A stretch of DNA of 64,000 bases. Origin: Pseudoluteimonas sp044226035 (GTDB taxonomy: Bacteria; Pseudomonadota; Gammaproteobacteria; Xanthomonadales; Xanthomonadaceae). The notes beneath the pieces are model-generated. The model was not told the DNA's origin, made no database searches, and worked only from the letters and a program-made list of their open reading frames with translations. A program made the position numbers and the translations under genes. Shown here one piece after another: positions 24,490-31,895 of this stretch; positions within the stretch are counted from its first letter, which is position 1, and each line of letters begins with the position of its first letter. Location: assembly GCA_044226035.1 (NCBI GenBank), contig JBGAHT010000002.1, positions 11,048-75,047 of the forward strand, in the 5' to 3' direction.

Positions 24490-25710
24490 TTACCAGTAGA
24501 ACTGCACGCGGGCGCTGATCGCGCTCGGGTCATCGTCGACGTTGCCGGCGGCGGCCAGGCTGTAAATGCCGCTGTTGGCCTTGACGTAGTCCAGGGCGAA
24601 CTTGAAGTTCGAGCGCCAGTACCAGTTCACGCCGACCGTCCATGTGTCGACCTTGCCGCCGAGGATGCCGTCGATGCCGGTCGGAACGCCGCCGACGATG
24701 ATGGGATCGCCGTCGTTGAGGTCGAGGGTGTCGTAGCGCAAACCGAGCTGCCACATGCCGCGGCCGGGCTCGTCGGGAAGCGGCGTGGTCGGCGTGCCGG
24801 CCTTGTAGCCCCAGCTCTCGCCGGAGATGTTCCACAGGCCGCTGACGTAGCCGCCCTTCGCGCTGTAATCGTCGAAGCCGTCCTTGCGCGAAACGTTGGT
24901 GCGCATGTACTCGCCCTGCAACTTGAACGGGCCATGCACCCAGAAGCTCTCCAGGCCGAGGGTGGAAACGCGGTCGGCGTGGTCGATGCTGGCGCTGACG
25001 AGGGAGTTGCCGATGTCCACCGGCTTTGCGCTGAACTTGGCGAGGTCCTGGGTGTTCACTCCCACCGCGCCCTGTTCGGCGGCGTAGCTGGCGTAGGACG
25101 CGCCGAGGTGCAGGATGCTGCCCTTGTCGTTGAGCGGGGCGAAGTAGCCGCGCACGCCGTAACCGTTGCCCTGCTTCAGGTCCCTGGTCAGCTCGCGGCC
25201 GAACACGCTGGCGTTGACGCCCCAGTTGGCGTCGCCGACGTTGTAGCCGACGCCGACGCGGCGCGACAGGCCGAACGCATTGGTGACCATCGCCTTGGCG
25301 ATGAAGTCGTTGTTCTTGGTCGAAGACAGCTCTTCCATGCTGTTCGGCTGCTTGAACTGGCCGAATTGCAGGAAGTGGTTGGCGTTCCCGCCGAGCTTGT
25401 ACTTCCAGTTCGCGTCGAGCCACTTCTGGGCCGAGGTGTCGTAGCCGAGCACCCATTCGTTGTTGCCGGGACCCTTGCCCTTCAGCACGATTTCCGAACG
25501 ACGCAGGTTGTAGTCGCTGTCGCTGCCGTCGCTGGACGACGAGCTGAGGTCGGCGATGTCGGAGTCGTACCAGGCCATGTCGCCCTGGACCAGGCCTTCG
25601 AAGGAGACCTCGGAGCCGGCGATGTTGTCGATGACGACCTCGGCGTGGGCGGCGGGCGCGACGAGCGCGCCGAGCAGGGCGAGGCCGAGGATGTTGCGCT
25701 GGAGTTTCAT
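24490..25710 (-). CDS. oprP: Phosphate-selective porin, OprO/OprP family
   Basis: 406-residue outer-membrane porin, expected to be a trimer of 16-stranded barrels selective for phosphate or polyphosphate. The signal peptide ends PAAHAEVV. The sequence then has barrel strands including RRSEIVLKGKGPGNNEWVLGYD, LQFGQFKQPNSMEELSS and the C-terminal ISARVQFYW with an aromatic end. A Ser/Asp-rich loop lies near 55-68. It is transcribed toward pstS2 but separated by a terminator. A single GTCAC half-site (25776-25780) lies about 65 bp upstream; Pho control is plausible but weakly supported. Confidence 0.92.
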   Translation of the reverse strand: MKLQRNILGLALLGALVAPAAHAEVVIDNIAGSEVSFEGLVQGDMAWYDSDIADLSSSSSDGSDSDYNLRRSEIVLKGKGPGNNEWVLGYDTSAQKWLDANWKYKLGGNANHFLQFGQFKQPNSMEELSSTKNNDFIAKAMVTNAFGLSRRVGVGYNVGDANWGVNASVFGRELTRDLKQGNGYGVRGYFAPLNDKGSILHLGASYASYAAEQGAVGVNTQDLAKFSAKPVDIGNSLVSASIDHADRVSTLGLESFWVHGPFKLQGEYMRTNVSRKDGFDDYSAKGGYVSGLWNISGESWGYKAGTPTTPLPDEPGRGMWQLGLRYDTLDLNDGDPIIVGGVPTGIDGILGGKVDTWTVGVNWYWRSNFKFALDYVKANSGIYSLAAAGNVDDDPSAISARVQFYW

Positions 25711-25817
25711 TTGGAAGCCTATGGCGGCGGTGGAGTGACGCCGTGCAGGCTATGGCGTGAATCTTTCGTTATTGTGACAACGTGTCTTGAAGCGGACACG
25801 TCGGGGAAACCGCGCGC

Positions 25818-26537
25818 TCAGGCCGCGGGCGTTTTTTCCGGCCAGTGGCACAGGTCGCGCACCGGGCAGGCCGGGCACGCGGGCTTGCGCGCCTTGCAGG
25901 TGTAGCGCCCGTGCAGGATCAGCCAGTGGTGCGCGTGCCGGCGATATTGCGGTGGCACAACGCGCAGCAGTGCATCCTCGACCGCGCGCACGTCCTTTCC
26001 CGGCGCCATGCCGGTGCGGTTGGCGACGCGGAAGATGTGCGTGTCCACCGCGATGGTGTCCTCGCCGAACGCGGTGTTGAGCACCACGTTCGCGGTCTTG
26101 CGGCCGACGCCGGGCAGGGCCTCGAGTTCGGCGCGCGTGCGCGGCACTTCGCCGGCATGGCGTTCGAGCAGCAGCCGCGACAGCGCGACCACGTTCGCGG
26201 CCTTGGCGTTGTACAGGCCGATGGTCGAGATGTGGCGCTTGAGCTTCGCTTCGCCGAGGTCGAGCAACGCGCGCGGCGTGTTCGCCACCGGGAAAAGCTT
26301 TTTCGTCGCCTTGTTGACGCCGACGTCGGTGGCCTGCGCCGACAGCACCACCGCGACCAGCAGTTCGAACGGCGTCGCGTATTCGAGTTCGGTCTTCGGT
26401 TCGGGGTCCAGTTCGGCGAGGCGGGCGAAGAATTCCCCGATTTCCGCCGGCGTCATGCGCCTGGTTCGGCGCTTCGCTCCGGTGGTTCGTGGTCCGACAG
26501 GCTCGCCACGAACGGATTTCGGTTTCTTCGCGGCCAT
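25818..26537 (-). CDS. nth: Endonuclease III
   Basis: Base-excision-repair DNA glycosylase/AP lyase. Helix-hairpin-helix ALPGVGRKTANVVL with the catalytic Lys, then the catalytic Asp in AVDTHIFRVANRTG, and the C-terminal 4Fe-4S loop C-x6-C-x2-C-x5-C (CKARKPACPACPVRDLC). From the ATG at 26537 it has 239 residues; the first 27 are encoded by a palindromic repeat and have no family counterpart, so the ATG at 26456 (MTPAEIGEFF, 212 aa) is a strong alternative. The upstream ATG overlaps the stop of the preceding small gene (TGATG). In the sequence as given the frame also runs open into that upstream gene because of its apparent frameshift. Confidence 0.93.
   Translation of the reverse strand: MAAKKPKSVRGEPVGPRTTGAKRRTRRMTPAEIGEFFARLAELDPEPKTELEYATPFELLVAVVLSAQATDVGVNKATKKLFPVANTPRALLDLGEAKLKRHISTIGLYNAKAANVVALSRLLLERHAGEVPRTRAELEALPGVGRKTANVVLNTAFGEDTIAVDTHIFRVANRTGMAPGKDVRAVEDALLRVVPPQYRRHAHHWLILHGRYTCKARKPACPACPVRDLCHWPEKTPAA
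26485..26513. repeat. GTTCGTGG palindromic repeat at the 5' end of nth
   Basis: GTTCGTGG-N13-CCACGAAC, an 8-bp stem with the internal GAGCCTGTCGGA-type core of an intergenic repeat common in beta- and gammaproteobacteria. In the nth frame it reads VRGEPVGPRTT, a translated-repeat signature. Confidence 0.65.
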
Positions 26538-26891
26538 CAACGCTCGCGCCCCGCGGCCTTCGCCTTGGCCCGCGCCAGCGCCGCGGCCGCGGCCGGCGGC
26601 AGCGCGGCTGGTTGCCGCGCGGCGGTCGCGCGCGCGGCATCGCGCTCCGCCGCGCGACGGGCGAGGGCGGCGGTCGCGCGCGCGGAAGCGTTCGCGCGCG
26701 GCGAGCGCACGCAGCCGGTCGTCGCGTGCCCGCATCCATCGCGACGAACAGGTTCCTGCGCAATGCGGGCAGGGCGCGGCATCGAGCAAGCCGCGTTCGA
26801 TCGCCGCGTCGAGGTCGTCGTCGCGCAGCGCGGCGAGGATCGCGTGCGCCGGGTGCGGTTCCGTGCAATTACAGAGGGGGCAGGGATTCAT
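26537..26891 (-). pseudogene. Small Cys-motif protein gene with an apparent +1 frameshift
   Basis: Begins MNPCPLCNCTEPHPAHAIL, a CxxC pair followed by LAALRDDDLDAAIERGLLD and a second CxxC (PCPHCAGTC). At about 26680-26690, in a CG-dinucleotide run (CGCGCGCGCG), the plausible frame changes. The first frame runs on into nth. In the next frame an Ala-rich tail (ALARRAAERDAARA, AALPPAAAAALARAKAKAA) ends in a TGA that overlaps the nth ATG. The frame 2 stop fits translational coupling, so I think the intact gene encodes about 117 residues and one extra base is present here. It could be a sequencing error, a real mutation or recoding. Homologues sit before nth in related genomes as far as I recall. 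Confidence 0.6.
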
Positions 26892-26900
26892 CGCGTAATT

Positions 26901-26976
26901 GTCATCCTGAGGCGAAGCCGAAGGACCTGTTTCGTGCAATGCAAAAAAGCATGCCCTTCGCTGTGCTCAGGGTGAC
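26901..26976. repeat. Family C inverted repeat, copy 1
   Basis: GTCATCCTGAG...GAAGGACCT in the left arm, CTCAGGGTGAC in the right, with an AT-richer centre (GCAAAAAAGC). It fills most of the 92-bp gap between the frameshifted gene and the crotonase. Copy 2 is at 47642-47726. Confidence 0.75.
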
Positions 26977-26983
26977 AACGGTT

Positions 26984-27766
26984 TCATTTCCCGGTGAACG
27001 CTGGCTTGCGCTTGTCGAGGAAGGCGCGCGTGCCCTCGCGCATGTCGTCGGTGGAGAACAGCAGGCCGAACTGCGCGGATTCGTATTCGAGGCCTTCCTC
27101 GATCGCGCATTCGCCGCCGACGTTGACGCAGTCGAGCAGGCCGCGCAGCGCCAGCGGCGCGGAGGCCGCGAGTTGCGCGGCGAGCTTGGTCGTCTCGGCC
27201 TGCAATTCGGCCGCGGGCACGACGCGATTGACGATGCCCAGCTGCAGCGCGCGTTCCGCGGGGATCGGCGCGCCGGCCAGGCACAGCTCCAGCGTCGCCG
27301 CGCGCCCGGCCAGGCGGAGCAGGCGCTGGCTGCCGCCGAAGCCGGGGATGAGGCCGAGGTTGATTTCCGGCTGGCCGACCTTCGCCGTGTCCGCGGCGAT
27401 GCGCAGGTGGCAGCTCATCGCCAGTTCCAGCCCGCCGCCGAGGGCGAAGCCGTTGACCATCGCGATCACCGGCTTGGGCATCTTCTCGACGAAACGCATC
27501 ATGCGCTGCCCGCGCAGCGAGAAATCGCGGGCCTCGACCGCGCTGATGCCGGCCATTTCGGCGATGTCGGCGCCGGCGACGAAGGCCTTGGGCCCGCTGC
27601 CGGTGAGCACCACCACGCGCACCGCGGGATCGGCCGCGGCGGCTTCGAAGGCCGCGTGCAGGGCGCGGATGGTGGCGCTGTCGAGCGCATTCAGGCGTTC
27701 GGGGCGGTGGATCGCGAGGGTGCGGACGGCGCCTTCGTCGGCGACCAGCAGCGGGGAATCGGACAT
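26984..27766 (-). CDS. Enoyl-CoA hydratase (crotonase family)
   Basis: 260 residues. Both catalytic glutamates of true hydratases are present: one in FALGGGLELAMSC and one in GQPEINLGLIPGFGG. The oxyanion-hole segments are AFVAGADIAEM and GGGLELA. It hydrates trans-2-enoyl-CoA in fatty-acid beta-oxidation; FadB-type fusion domains are absent, so this is a stand-alone short-chain hydratase. No other beta-oxidation gene is adjacent; a second crotonase-family gene lies at 32420. Confidence 0.9.
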   Translation of the reverse strand: MSDSPLLVADEGAVRTLAIHRPERLNALDSATIRALHAAFEAAAADPAVRVVVLTGSGPKAFVAGADIAEMAGISAVEARDFSLRGQRMMRFVEKMPKPVIAMVNGFALGGGLELAMSCHLRIAADTAKVGQPEINLGLIPGFGGSQRLLRLAGRAATLELCLAGAPIPAERALQLGIVNRVVPAAELQAETTKLAAQLAASAPLALRGLLDCVNVGGECAIEEGLEYESAQFGLLFSTDDMREGTRAFLDKRKPAFTGK

Positions 27767-27881
27767 GTGCGTCGAAACTCGGGAAATGGCGGGAAGGTGC
27801 GGAACTCGCGGCCGCGAAGGCGGTCTGAGCCCCGGTGTCAGTGGCGGTTAAGCACGGCCGCCGGTATCCTAACGCGTCCTC

Positions 27882-27905
27882 ACGGGGCGGACTTTTCCGC
27901 CCCGT
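27882..27905 (+). promoter_or_regulatory. Leader hairpin before the FKBP-like gene
   Basis: Nine-pair stem ACGGGGCGG / CCGCCCCGT with a six-base loop, followed by TCTGTTG, 36 bp before the ATG. It could be a weak attenuator or an mRNA stabiliser; no clear T tract. Confidence 0.4.
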
Positions 27906-27940
27906 TCTGTTGAGGCCCATCCCTACGGAGGTTGTTCCGC

Positions 27941-28645
27941 ATGAAGTTGCGCCTGCTCACCGCCGCCCTGGCGGCCACCGCCCTGCTGGCCGGCACCGCC
28001 GCCGCGCAGGACATTTCGTCCGACAAGGGCAAGCTGAGCTATTACTTCGGCTACCAGACCGGCGGCAACCTCGCCGACCTCGCCTCGCGCGGCGAACAGC
28101 TCGACATCGCCAGCGTCATCAAGGGCCTGCAGGACGCCTACGGCAAGAAGGATCCGGCGATCACCGCCGACCAGCTGCGCCCGGCGGTCGAAGCCTTCCA
28201 GAAGCGCGAGCAGGCGCGCGCGCAGGAAGCCAAGGCCAAGTACGACAAGGCCGCAGCCGACAACAAGACCAAGAGCGACGCCTACATCGCGCAGTACCGT
28301 TCGCAGGCGGGCGTGAAGACGCTGCCGAGCGGCGCGCTGTACAAGGTGTTGACCAACGGCAGCGGCGCCAAGCCGACCATGGCCAGCACCGTGTCGCTGC
28401 AGGTGTCGGGCCCGTTCCCGTGGGGCCAGCGCCCGGCGCAGGCGCAGGCGCCGCAGACCATGCCGGACATGAAGCTCAGCGCGGTCGAGATGCCGGCGAT
28501 GCGCGATGCGCTCGCGCAGATGCAGGCCGGTTCCAAGTGGGAAATCGCGCTGCCGCCGGACAAGGCCTACGGCGCCGATCCGCGCACCGGCTTCCCGCCG
28601 AACGTGGCGGTGGTGTTCGAAGTCACGCTGGTCAGCGTCAAGTGA
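27941..28645 (+). CDS. FKBP-type peptidyl-prolyl isomerase-like periplasmic protein
   Basis: 234 residues with a signal peptide ending GTAAAQDI. The N-terminal helical dimerisation domain of Mip/FkpA-type isomerases is clear (KLSYYFGYQTGGNLAD, then a long charged helix QKREQARAQEAKAKYDKAAAD). The C-terminal part keeps the domain ends (LPSGALYKVL, WEIALPPDKAYG, FEVTLVSVK), but the middle of the catalytic domain is replaced by an Ala/Gln/Pro stretch (GQRPAQAQAPQ) and the usual VxYxG and FDSS strands are not evident. It is probably a chaperone that has lost isomerase activity. ACGGAGG is a strong ribosome site. Confidence 0.82.
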   Translation: MKLRLLTAALAATALLAGTAAAQDISSDKGKLSYYFGYQTGGNLADLASRGEQLDIASVIKGLQDAYGKKDPAITADQLRPAVEAFQKREQARAQEAKAKYDKAAADNKTKSDAYIAQYRSQAGVKTLPSGALYKVLTNGSGAKPTMASTVSLQVSGPFPWGQRPAQAQAPQTMPDMKLSAVEMPAMRDALAQMQAGSKWEIALPPDKAYGADPRTGFPPNVAVVFEVTLVSVK

Positions 28646-28654
28646 CGTGACGGC

Positions 28655-28678
28655 GCGTCCGCGCAAGCGGACGCCTTT
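28655..28678 (+). terminator. Terminator after the FKBP-like gene
   Basis: GCGTCCGC-GCAA-GCGGACGC stem followed by CTTTG, 10 bp after the stop. The T tract is short. Confidence 0.6.
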
Positions 28679-28685
28679 GCCGGAA

Positions 28686-28806
28686 CGTCATCCCCGCGCA
28701 GGCGGGACGCTTCTGACAGCCGCAGGGCTGTCCAATCCAGCCTTTGCACGCTCCGCGAATCGCGATCGAGCACGCAACGCCGGCCTCGTGCCGGCGTTGT
28801 CGTTTC
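28686..28806 (+). repeat. Partial GTCATCCCCGCG repeat and GC-rich hairpin
   Basis: Holds an imperfect copy of a common proteobacterial repeat (GTCATCCCCGCGCAGGCGGG ... AATCCAGCCTTTGC). After it, CAACGCCGGC-CTCGT-GCCGGCGTTG is a ten-pair hairpin (28775-28799) with TCGTTT behind it, likely a second terminator. No gene is seen in 28646-28852. Confidence 0.5.
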
Positions 28807-28852
28807 CGGCGCTCGATTCGCGCCCGGCGCGGGCATCCCGCATCATGTGCGC

Positions 28853-29038
28853 ATGAATGTTTCGCCCGCCAGCACGCCCTGCACCCGCGTCTGCACGCTC
28901 GATCGCGACGGCGTGTGCATCGGTTGCCACCGCACCGTCGAGGAAATCATCCGCTGGCGCGACATGGACGAGGCCGAACGCCTGCGCCTGATGCGCGAAG
29001 TCCTGCCGCTGCGCACGCCCGGGGGAGTGCGCGCATGA
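28853..29038 (+). CDS. DUF1289-family small protein
   Basis: 61 residues. The DUF1289 signature is complete: CTRVCTLDRDGVCIGCHRTVEEI with four cysteines arranged for an Fe-S or zinc site, then WRDMDEAERLRLM. Function unknown. The stop overlaps the Nudix start (ATGA), so the two are translated together. Confidence 0.85.
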   Translation: MNVSPASTPCTRVCTLDRDGVCIGCHRTVEEIIRWRDMDEAERLRLMREVLPLRTPGGVRA

Positions 29039-29679
29039 ACCCGGCCCTCGCGCCCGCCGCCGAGCGGTTGCGCCGCGCGCTGCATCCGCTCGCGCTGCCC
29101 CCGCGCGACGCGCCATACAACCGCGACGAATTGCACGGCCTGCTGCCCGACGACCTGGTGCCGATGGAATCGGCGGTGCTGGTCGGCATCGTCGCCCGCG
29201 ACGACATCGCCCAGGTGCTGCTGACCCTGCGCACCGACCGCCTGCGCCACCACGCGGGGCAGGTGAGTTTCCCCGGCGGGCGGATGGAAGCCGGCGACGA
29301 CGGTCCGCTGGGCACCGCGCGGCGCGAAGCGTGGGAGGAAATCGGCCTGCCGGCGCCGGCGATCGAGCCGCTGGGCTACCTCGATCCGATGCTGACCATC
29401 ACCGGGTTCCGGGTCACGCCGGTCGTCGCCCGCATCGATCCGGGGTTCCAGCCGCATCCCGATCCGAACGAGGTCGCGGAGGTGTTCGAAGTGCCGCTCG
29501 CCGACCTGGTCGCCCCGGCCAACATGGAAACCCGCGACTTTCACGTCGGTGGACGGCCGCGCCGCGTATACGAATACGTTGGCCCGGGAGCGGGCGGGCG
29601 CCGCATCTGGGGTGCGACCGCGCTGATCCTCCATAATCTCGCGCAGCGACTGGAACACATCCGATTGGAGCAGGGCTGA
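29035..29679 (+). CDS. Nudix hydrolase, CoA pyrophosphatase-like
   Basis: 214 residues. Nudix box GRMEAGDDGPLGTARREAWEEIGL, with metal-binding REAWEE intact; upstream LRTDRLRHHAGQVSFPGG matches the NUDT7/NudL-type CoA pyrophosphatase signature. It would cleave CoA or acyl-CoA to 4'-phosphopantetheine and 3',5'-ADP. Overlaps DUF1289 by 4 bp and the sulfurtransferase start by 1 bp (TGATG), forming a three-gene unit. Confidence 0.9.
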   Translation: MNPALAPAAERLRRALHPLALPPRDAPYNRDELHGLLPDDLVPMESAVLVGIVARDDIAQVLLTLRTDRLRHHAGQVSFPGGRMEAGDDGPLGTARREAWEEIGLPAPAIEPLGYLDPMLTITGFRVTPVVARIDPGFQPHPDPNEVAEVFEVPLADLVAPANMETRDFHVGGRPRRVYEYVGPGAGGRRIWGATALILHNLAQRLEHIRLEQG

Positions 29680-30608
29680 TGGCCGGCTGGACCACACTCG
29701 TGCAGGCGGAAACGCTTTCGGTCGGGCTCGGGCGCCCGGACGTGGTCGTGCTCGATTGCCGTTTCGACCTGGCCGACACCGGGGCCGGCGAGAGCGCGTG
29801 GATGCAGGCGCACATTCCCGGCGCGCGTTACGCGCAGCTCGATCGCGACCTGTCCGGTCCGCCGCAAGCCTCGAAGGGCCGCCATCCGTGGCCCGACGCC
29901 GCGGAGTTCTGCGAACGCCTCGGCCGATGGGGCATTTCGCCGCAGACCCAGGTCGTGGCCTACGACGCCGACAGCGGCGCGTTCGCGGCGCGCGCGTGGT
30001 TCCTGCTGCGCGCGCTGGGGCACGAGAAGGTCGCGGTGCTGGACGGCGGCTGGAAGCGCTGGACCGCGCTCGGCCTGCCGGTGGACAACCGCGTGCCGGT
30101 GCCGATCACCGCGAAGTACCACGCCGGGTTCGACGCGCGCCGCATCCTCGACGCGGACCAGGTCGAGGCCGCGTTGCGGATGGGCGAACTGCTGATCGAC
30201 GCGCGCGCGCCGGCGCGTTTCCGCGGCGAGGAGGAACGGCTCGACCGGGTCGCGGGCCACGTGCCGGGCGCGGTGAACCGTCCGCTCACCGACAACCTCG
30301 CCGACGGCCGTTTCAAGTCGCCGGGGCAACTGGCCGAGGAGTTCCGCGCGCTGCTCGACGGATTGCCGCCGAACCTCGCCATCGCGATGTGCGGCAGCGG
30401 CGTGACCGCCTGCCATCACCTGCTGGCGATGGAACGCGCCGGCATGCCCGGCGCGCGGTTGTTCGCGCCGTCGTGGAGCGGCTGGATCAGCGATCCCGAT
30501 CACCTGCTGGCGATGGAACGCGCCGGCATGCCCGGCGCGCGGTTGTTCGCGCCGTCGTGGAGCGGCTGGATCAGCGATCCCGAACGCCCGGTCGCGACGG
30601 GCGAGTAG
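29679..30608 (+). CDS. sseA: 3-mercaptopyruvate/thiosulfate sulfurtransferase with a duplicated C terminus
   Basis: 309 residues, two rhodanese domains. Active-site Cys238 lies in the loop CGSGVTAC, the form typical of 3-mercaptopyruvate sulfurtransferases. The N-terminal inactive domain has VLDCRFDLAD and the linker FDARRILDADQVEAAL. After the active site a 28-residue block (HLLAMERAGMPG ... WSGWISDP) appears twice in tandem, adding 28 residues beyond the family norm of about 281. A third, partial copy of the gene's end lies at 31203-31369 beside an N. The duplication is therefore either real or an assembly product; a single-copy protein would have a normal length. Confidence 0.88.
   Translation: MAGWTTLVQAETLSVGLGRPDVVVLDCRFDLADTGAGESAWMQAHIPGARYAQLDRDLSGPPQASKGRHPWPDAAEFCERLGRWGISPQTQVVAYDADSGAFAARAWFLLRALGHEKVAVLDGGWKRWTALGLPVDNRVPVPITAKYHAGFDARRILDADQVEAALRMGELLIDARAPARFRGEEERLDRVAGHVPGAVNRPLTDNLADGRFKSPGQLAEEFRALLDGLPPNLAIAMCGSGVTACHHLLAMERAGMPGARLFAPSWSGWISDPDHLLAMERAGMPGARLFAPSWSGWISDPERPVATGE
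30417..30584 (+). repeat. 84-bp in-frame tandem duplication inside sseA
   Basis: Units 30417-30500 and 30501-30584 are identical apart from the last base or so. The length is a multiple of three, so the reading frame continues. The same segment occurs again at about 31262-31345. Confidence 0.9.
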
Positions 30609-30648
30609 CGATACAGGATTCGATGCGCATCAGGTCCAAGCTTGCAGC

Positions 30649-30933
30649 ATGAAAAGAATCGCTGGCATTTTTGTCATTCTTCTCACCGCGTGTGGTTTGG
30701 TTGCGGTGTCAAGCCCGTTTCTTGGTCGGCTTGTGATGCATTTGTCGGCATTGACGCTCGACTGTGCGAGTGCCGGCATAGGCCCGTTCGCATGCAAGGC
30801 TGCAGGGGCATTTGTAAATTTCTGGTGGCTCGTAATCGCGCCGATAGCATTTGTATTCGCGATACTTCTGGTGCGTTTCGCATTCGCGTCAACGCACGTA
30901 AAGCCGGTTAAACCTGCCCTGCAAAACGATTGA
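30649..30933 (+). CDS. Small hydrophobic protein, orphan
   Basis: 94 residues, unrecognised. Two membrane-spanning stretches are predicted (about 4-24 and 56-78: VNFWWLVIAPIAFVFAILLV) with a short Cys-containing loop between (LDCASAGIGPFACKAAG) that could be disulfide-bonded. The first segment includes LLTAC, a possible lipobox. GC content and codon use are clearly lower than in neighbours, suggesting recent acquisition. It lies between sseA and a truncated arsC. Confidence 0.6.
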   Translation: MKRIAGIFVILLTACGLVAVSSPFLGRLVMHLSALTLDCASAGIGPFACKAAGAFVNFWWLVIAPIAFVFAILLVRFAFASTHVKPVKPALQND

Positions 30934-30947
30934 TGATCGAGAATCGA

Positions 30948-31201
30948 ATGTTCGTCGAAATCTGGCACAACCCCGCCTGCGGCACCTCGCGCAACACGCT
31001 GGCGTTGATCCGCCACGTCGGTATCGAACCGACCATCGTCGAATACCTGCGCGAGCCGCCGGACAAGCAGCGATTGCGGGAAGCCATCGCCGCCGCCGGC
31101 ATTTCGGTGCGCGACGCGATCCGCGACAAGCAGCCGGAATACCGCGAACTCGGCCTAGACGATCCCTCGCTTTCGGACGACACCTTGCTCGACGCGATGG
31201 T
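30948..31201 (+). pseudogene. Truncated arsC copy ending at an ambiguous base
   Basis: The first 84 or so codons of an arsenate reductase nearly identical to the intact gene at 31896, including the active-site HNPACGTSR. A handful of mostly synonymous differences separate the two. The copy stops at ...DAMV, where base 31202 is N. The sequence then jumps into the 3' end of sseA. The gene is broken in the sequence given, but probably intact in the organism if the junction is an assembly error. Confidence 0.85.
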
Positions 31202-31202
31202 N

Positions 31203-31369
31203 ACGGATTGCCGCCGAACCTCGCCATCGCGATGTGCGGCAGCGGCGTGACCGCCTGCCATCACCTGCTGGCGATGGAACGCGCCGGCATGCCCGGCGCG
31301 CGGTTGTTCGCGCCGTCGTGGAGCGGCTGGATCAGCGATCCCGCACGTCCGGTCGCGACCGGCGAGTAG
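31203..31369 (+). pseudogene. 3' fragment of sseA after the N
   Basis: About 140 bp identical to 30359-30498 of sseA (LPPNLAIAMCGSGVTAC onward), then diverging slightly to end RPVATGE and TAG. It lacks the tandem duplication and has no start. Together with the truncated arsC it marks a tandem-repeat or two-haplotype junction. Confidence 0.9.
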
Positions 31370-31426
31370 TGGTGCGATCGGATTCGGGATGGATTGGGTA
31401 GTCATGCGTCACCAATAAGGTCATCG

Positions 31427-31804
31427 ATGCTCGAGTTCATTTTCCAAATCTTGGGCGAGTTCCTGCTGCAAATCGTTATCGAGATTTTTGTGGAACTGGG
31501 GTTTCATTCCATCCGCGAGCCTTTTCGGCGTGAAGTAGATCCGCCCGTTGCAATTGCCGGCTATGCAATTTTCGGCGCGGTGCTCGGTGGCTTGAGTCTC
31601 TTGGTCATTCCGCATCTCCTCGTTCCAGAACGATGGCGGATACTCAATTTGCTGCTTTCCCCGGTTATTGCCGGATTGGTGATGGTCGGAGTGGGTGCGT
31701 TGAGATCTCGCAAAGGACAACCCCTGCTTCGCATCGATCGGTTTGCATACGGATACATTTTCGCGCTTGCTTTCGCGGTAGTGCGTTTTCAGTTCGCGAT
31801 GTAA
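31427..31804 (+). CDS. Small multi-span membrane protein of unknown function
   Basis: 125 residues. It opens with an amphipathic/hydrophobic helix (LEFIFQILGEFLLQIVIEIF), then a basic loop (HSIREPFRREVD) and three predicted spans, about 40-62, 72-92 and 103-122. I recall similar unnamed proteins in scattered proteobacteria but no function. The GC content is lower than in neighbours. It sits between the sseA fragment and intact arsC, in the same relative place as the orphan at 30649 in the first repeat unit. Confidence 0.65.
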   Translation: MLEFIFQILGEFLLQIVIEIFVELGFHSIREPFRREVDPPVAIAGYAIFGAVLGGLSLLVIPHLLVPERWRILNLLLSPVIAGLVMVGVGALRSRKGQPLLRIDRFAYGYIFALAFAVVRFQFAM

Positions 31805-31895
31805 CACCGGATATCCGCACAAGTTCGCTTATGCCGAAGCGAATTCGGACGTTTCGCGAAATCCTCCATTCACCAAACTGCGCGAGTCGACACCC

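Noticed and set aside
25818..26939. 373-residue fusion of a CxxC protein with Nth
   Set aside because: The frame looks continuous only because of one extra base in a CG run; the alternative frame ends in a TGATG overlap with nth.
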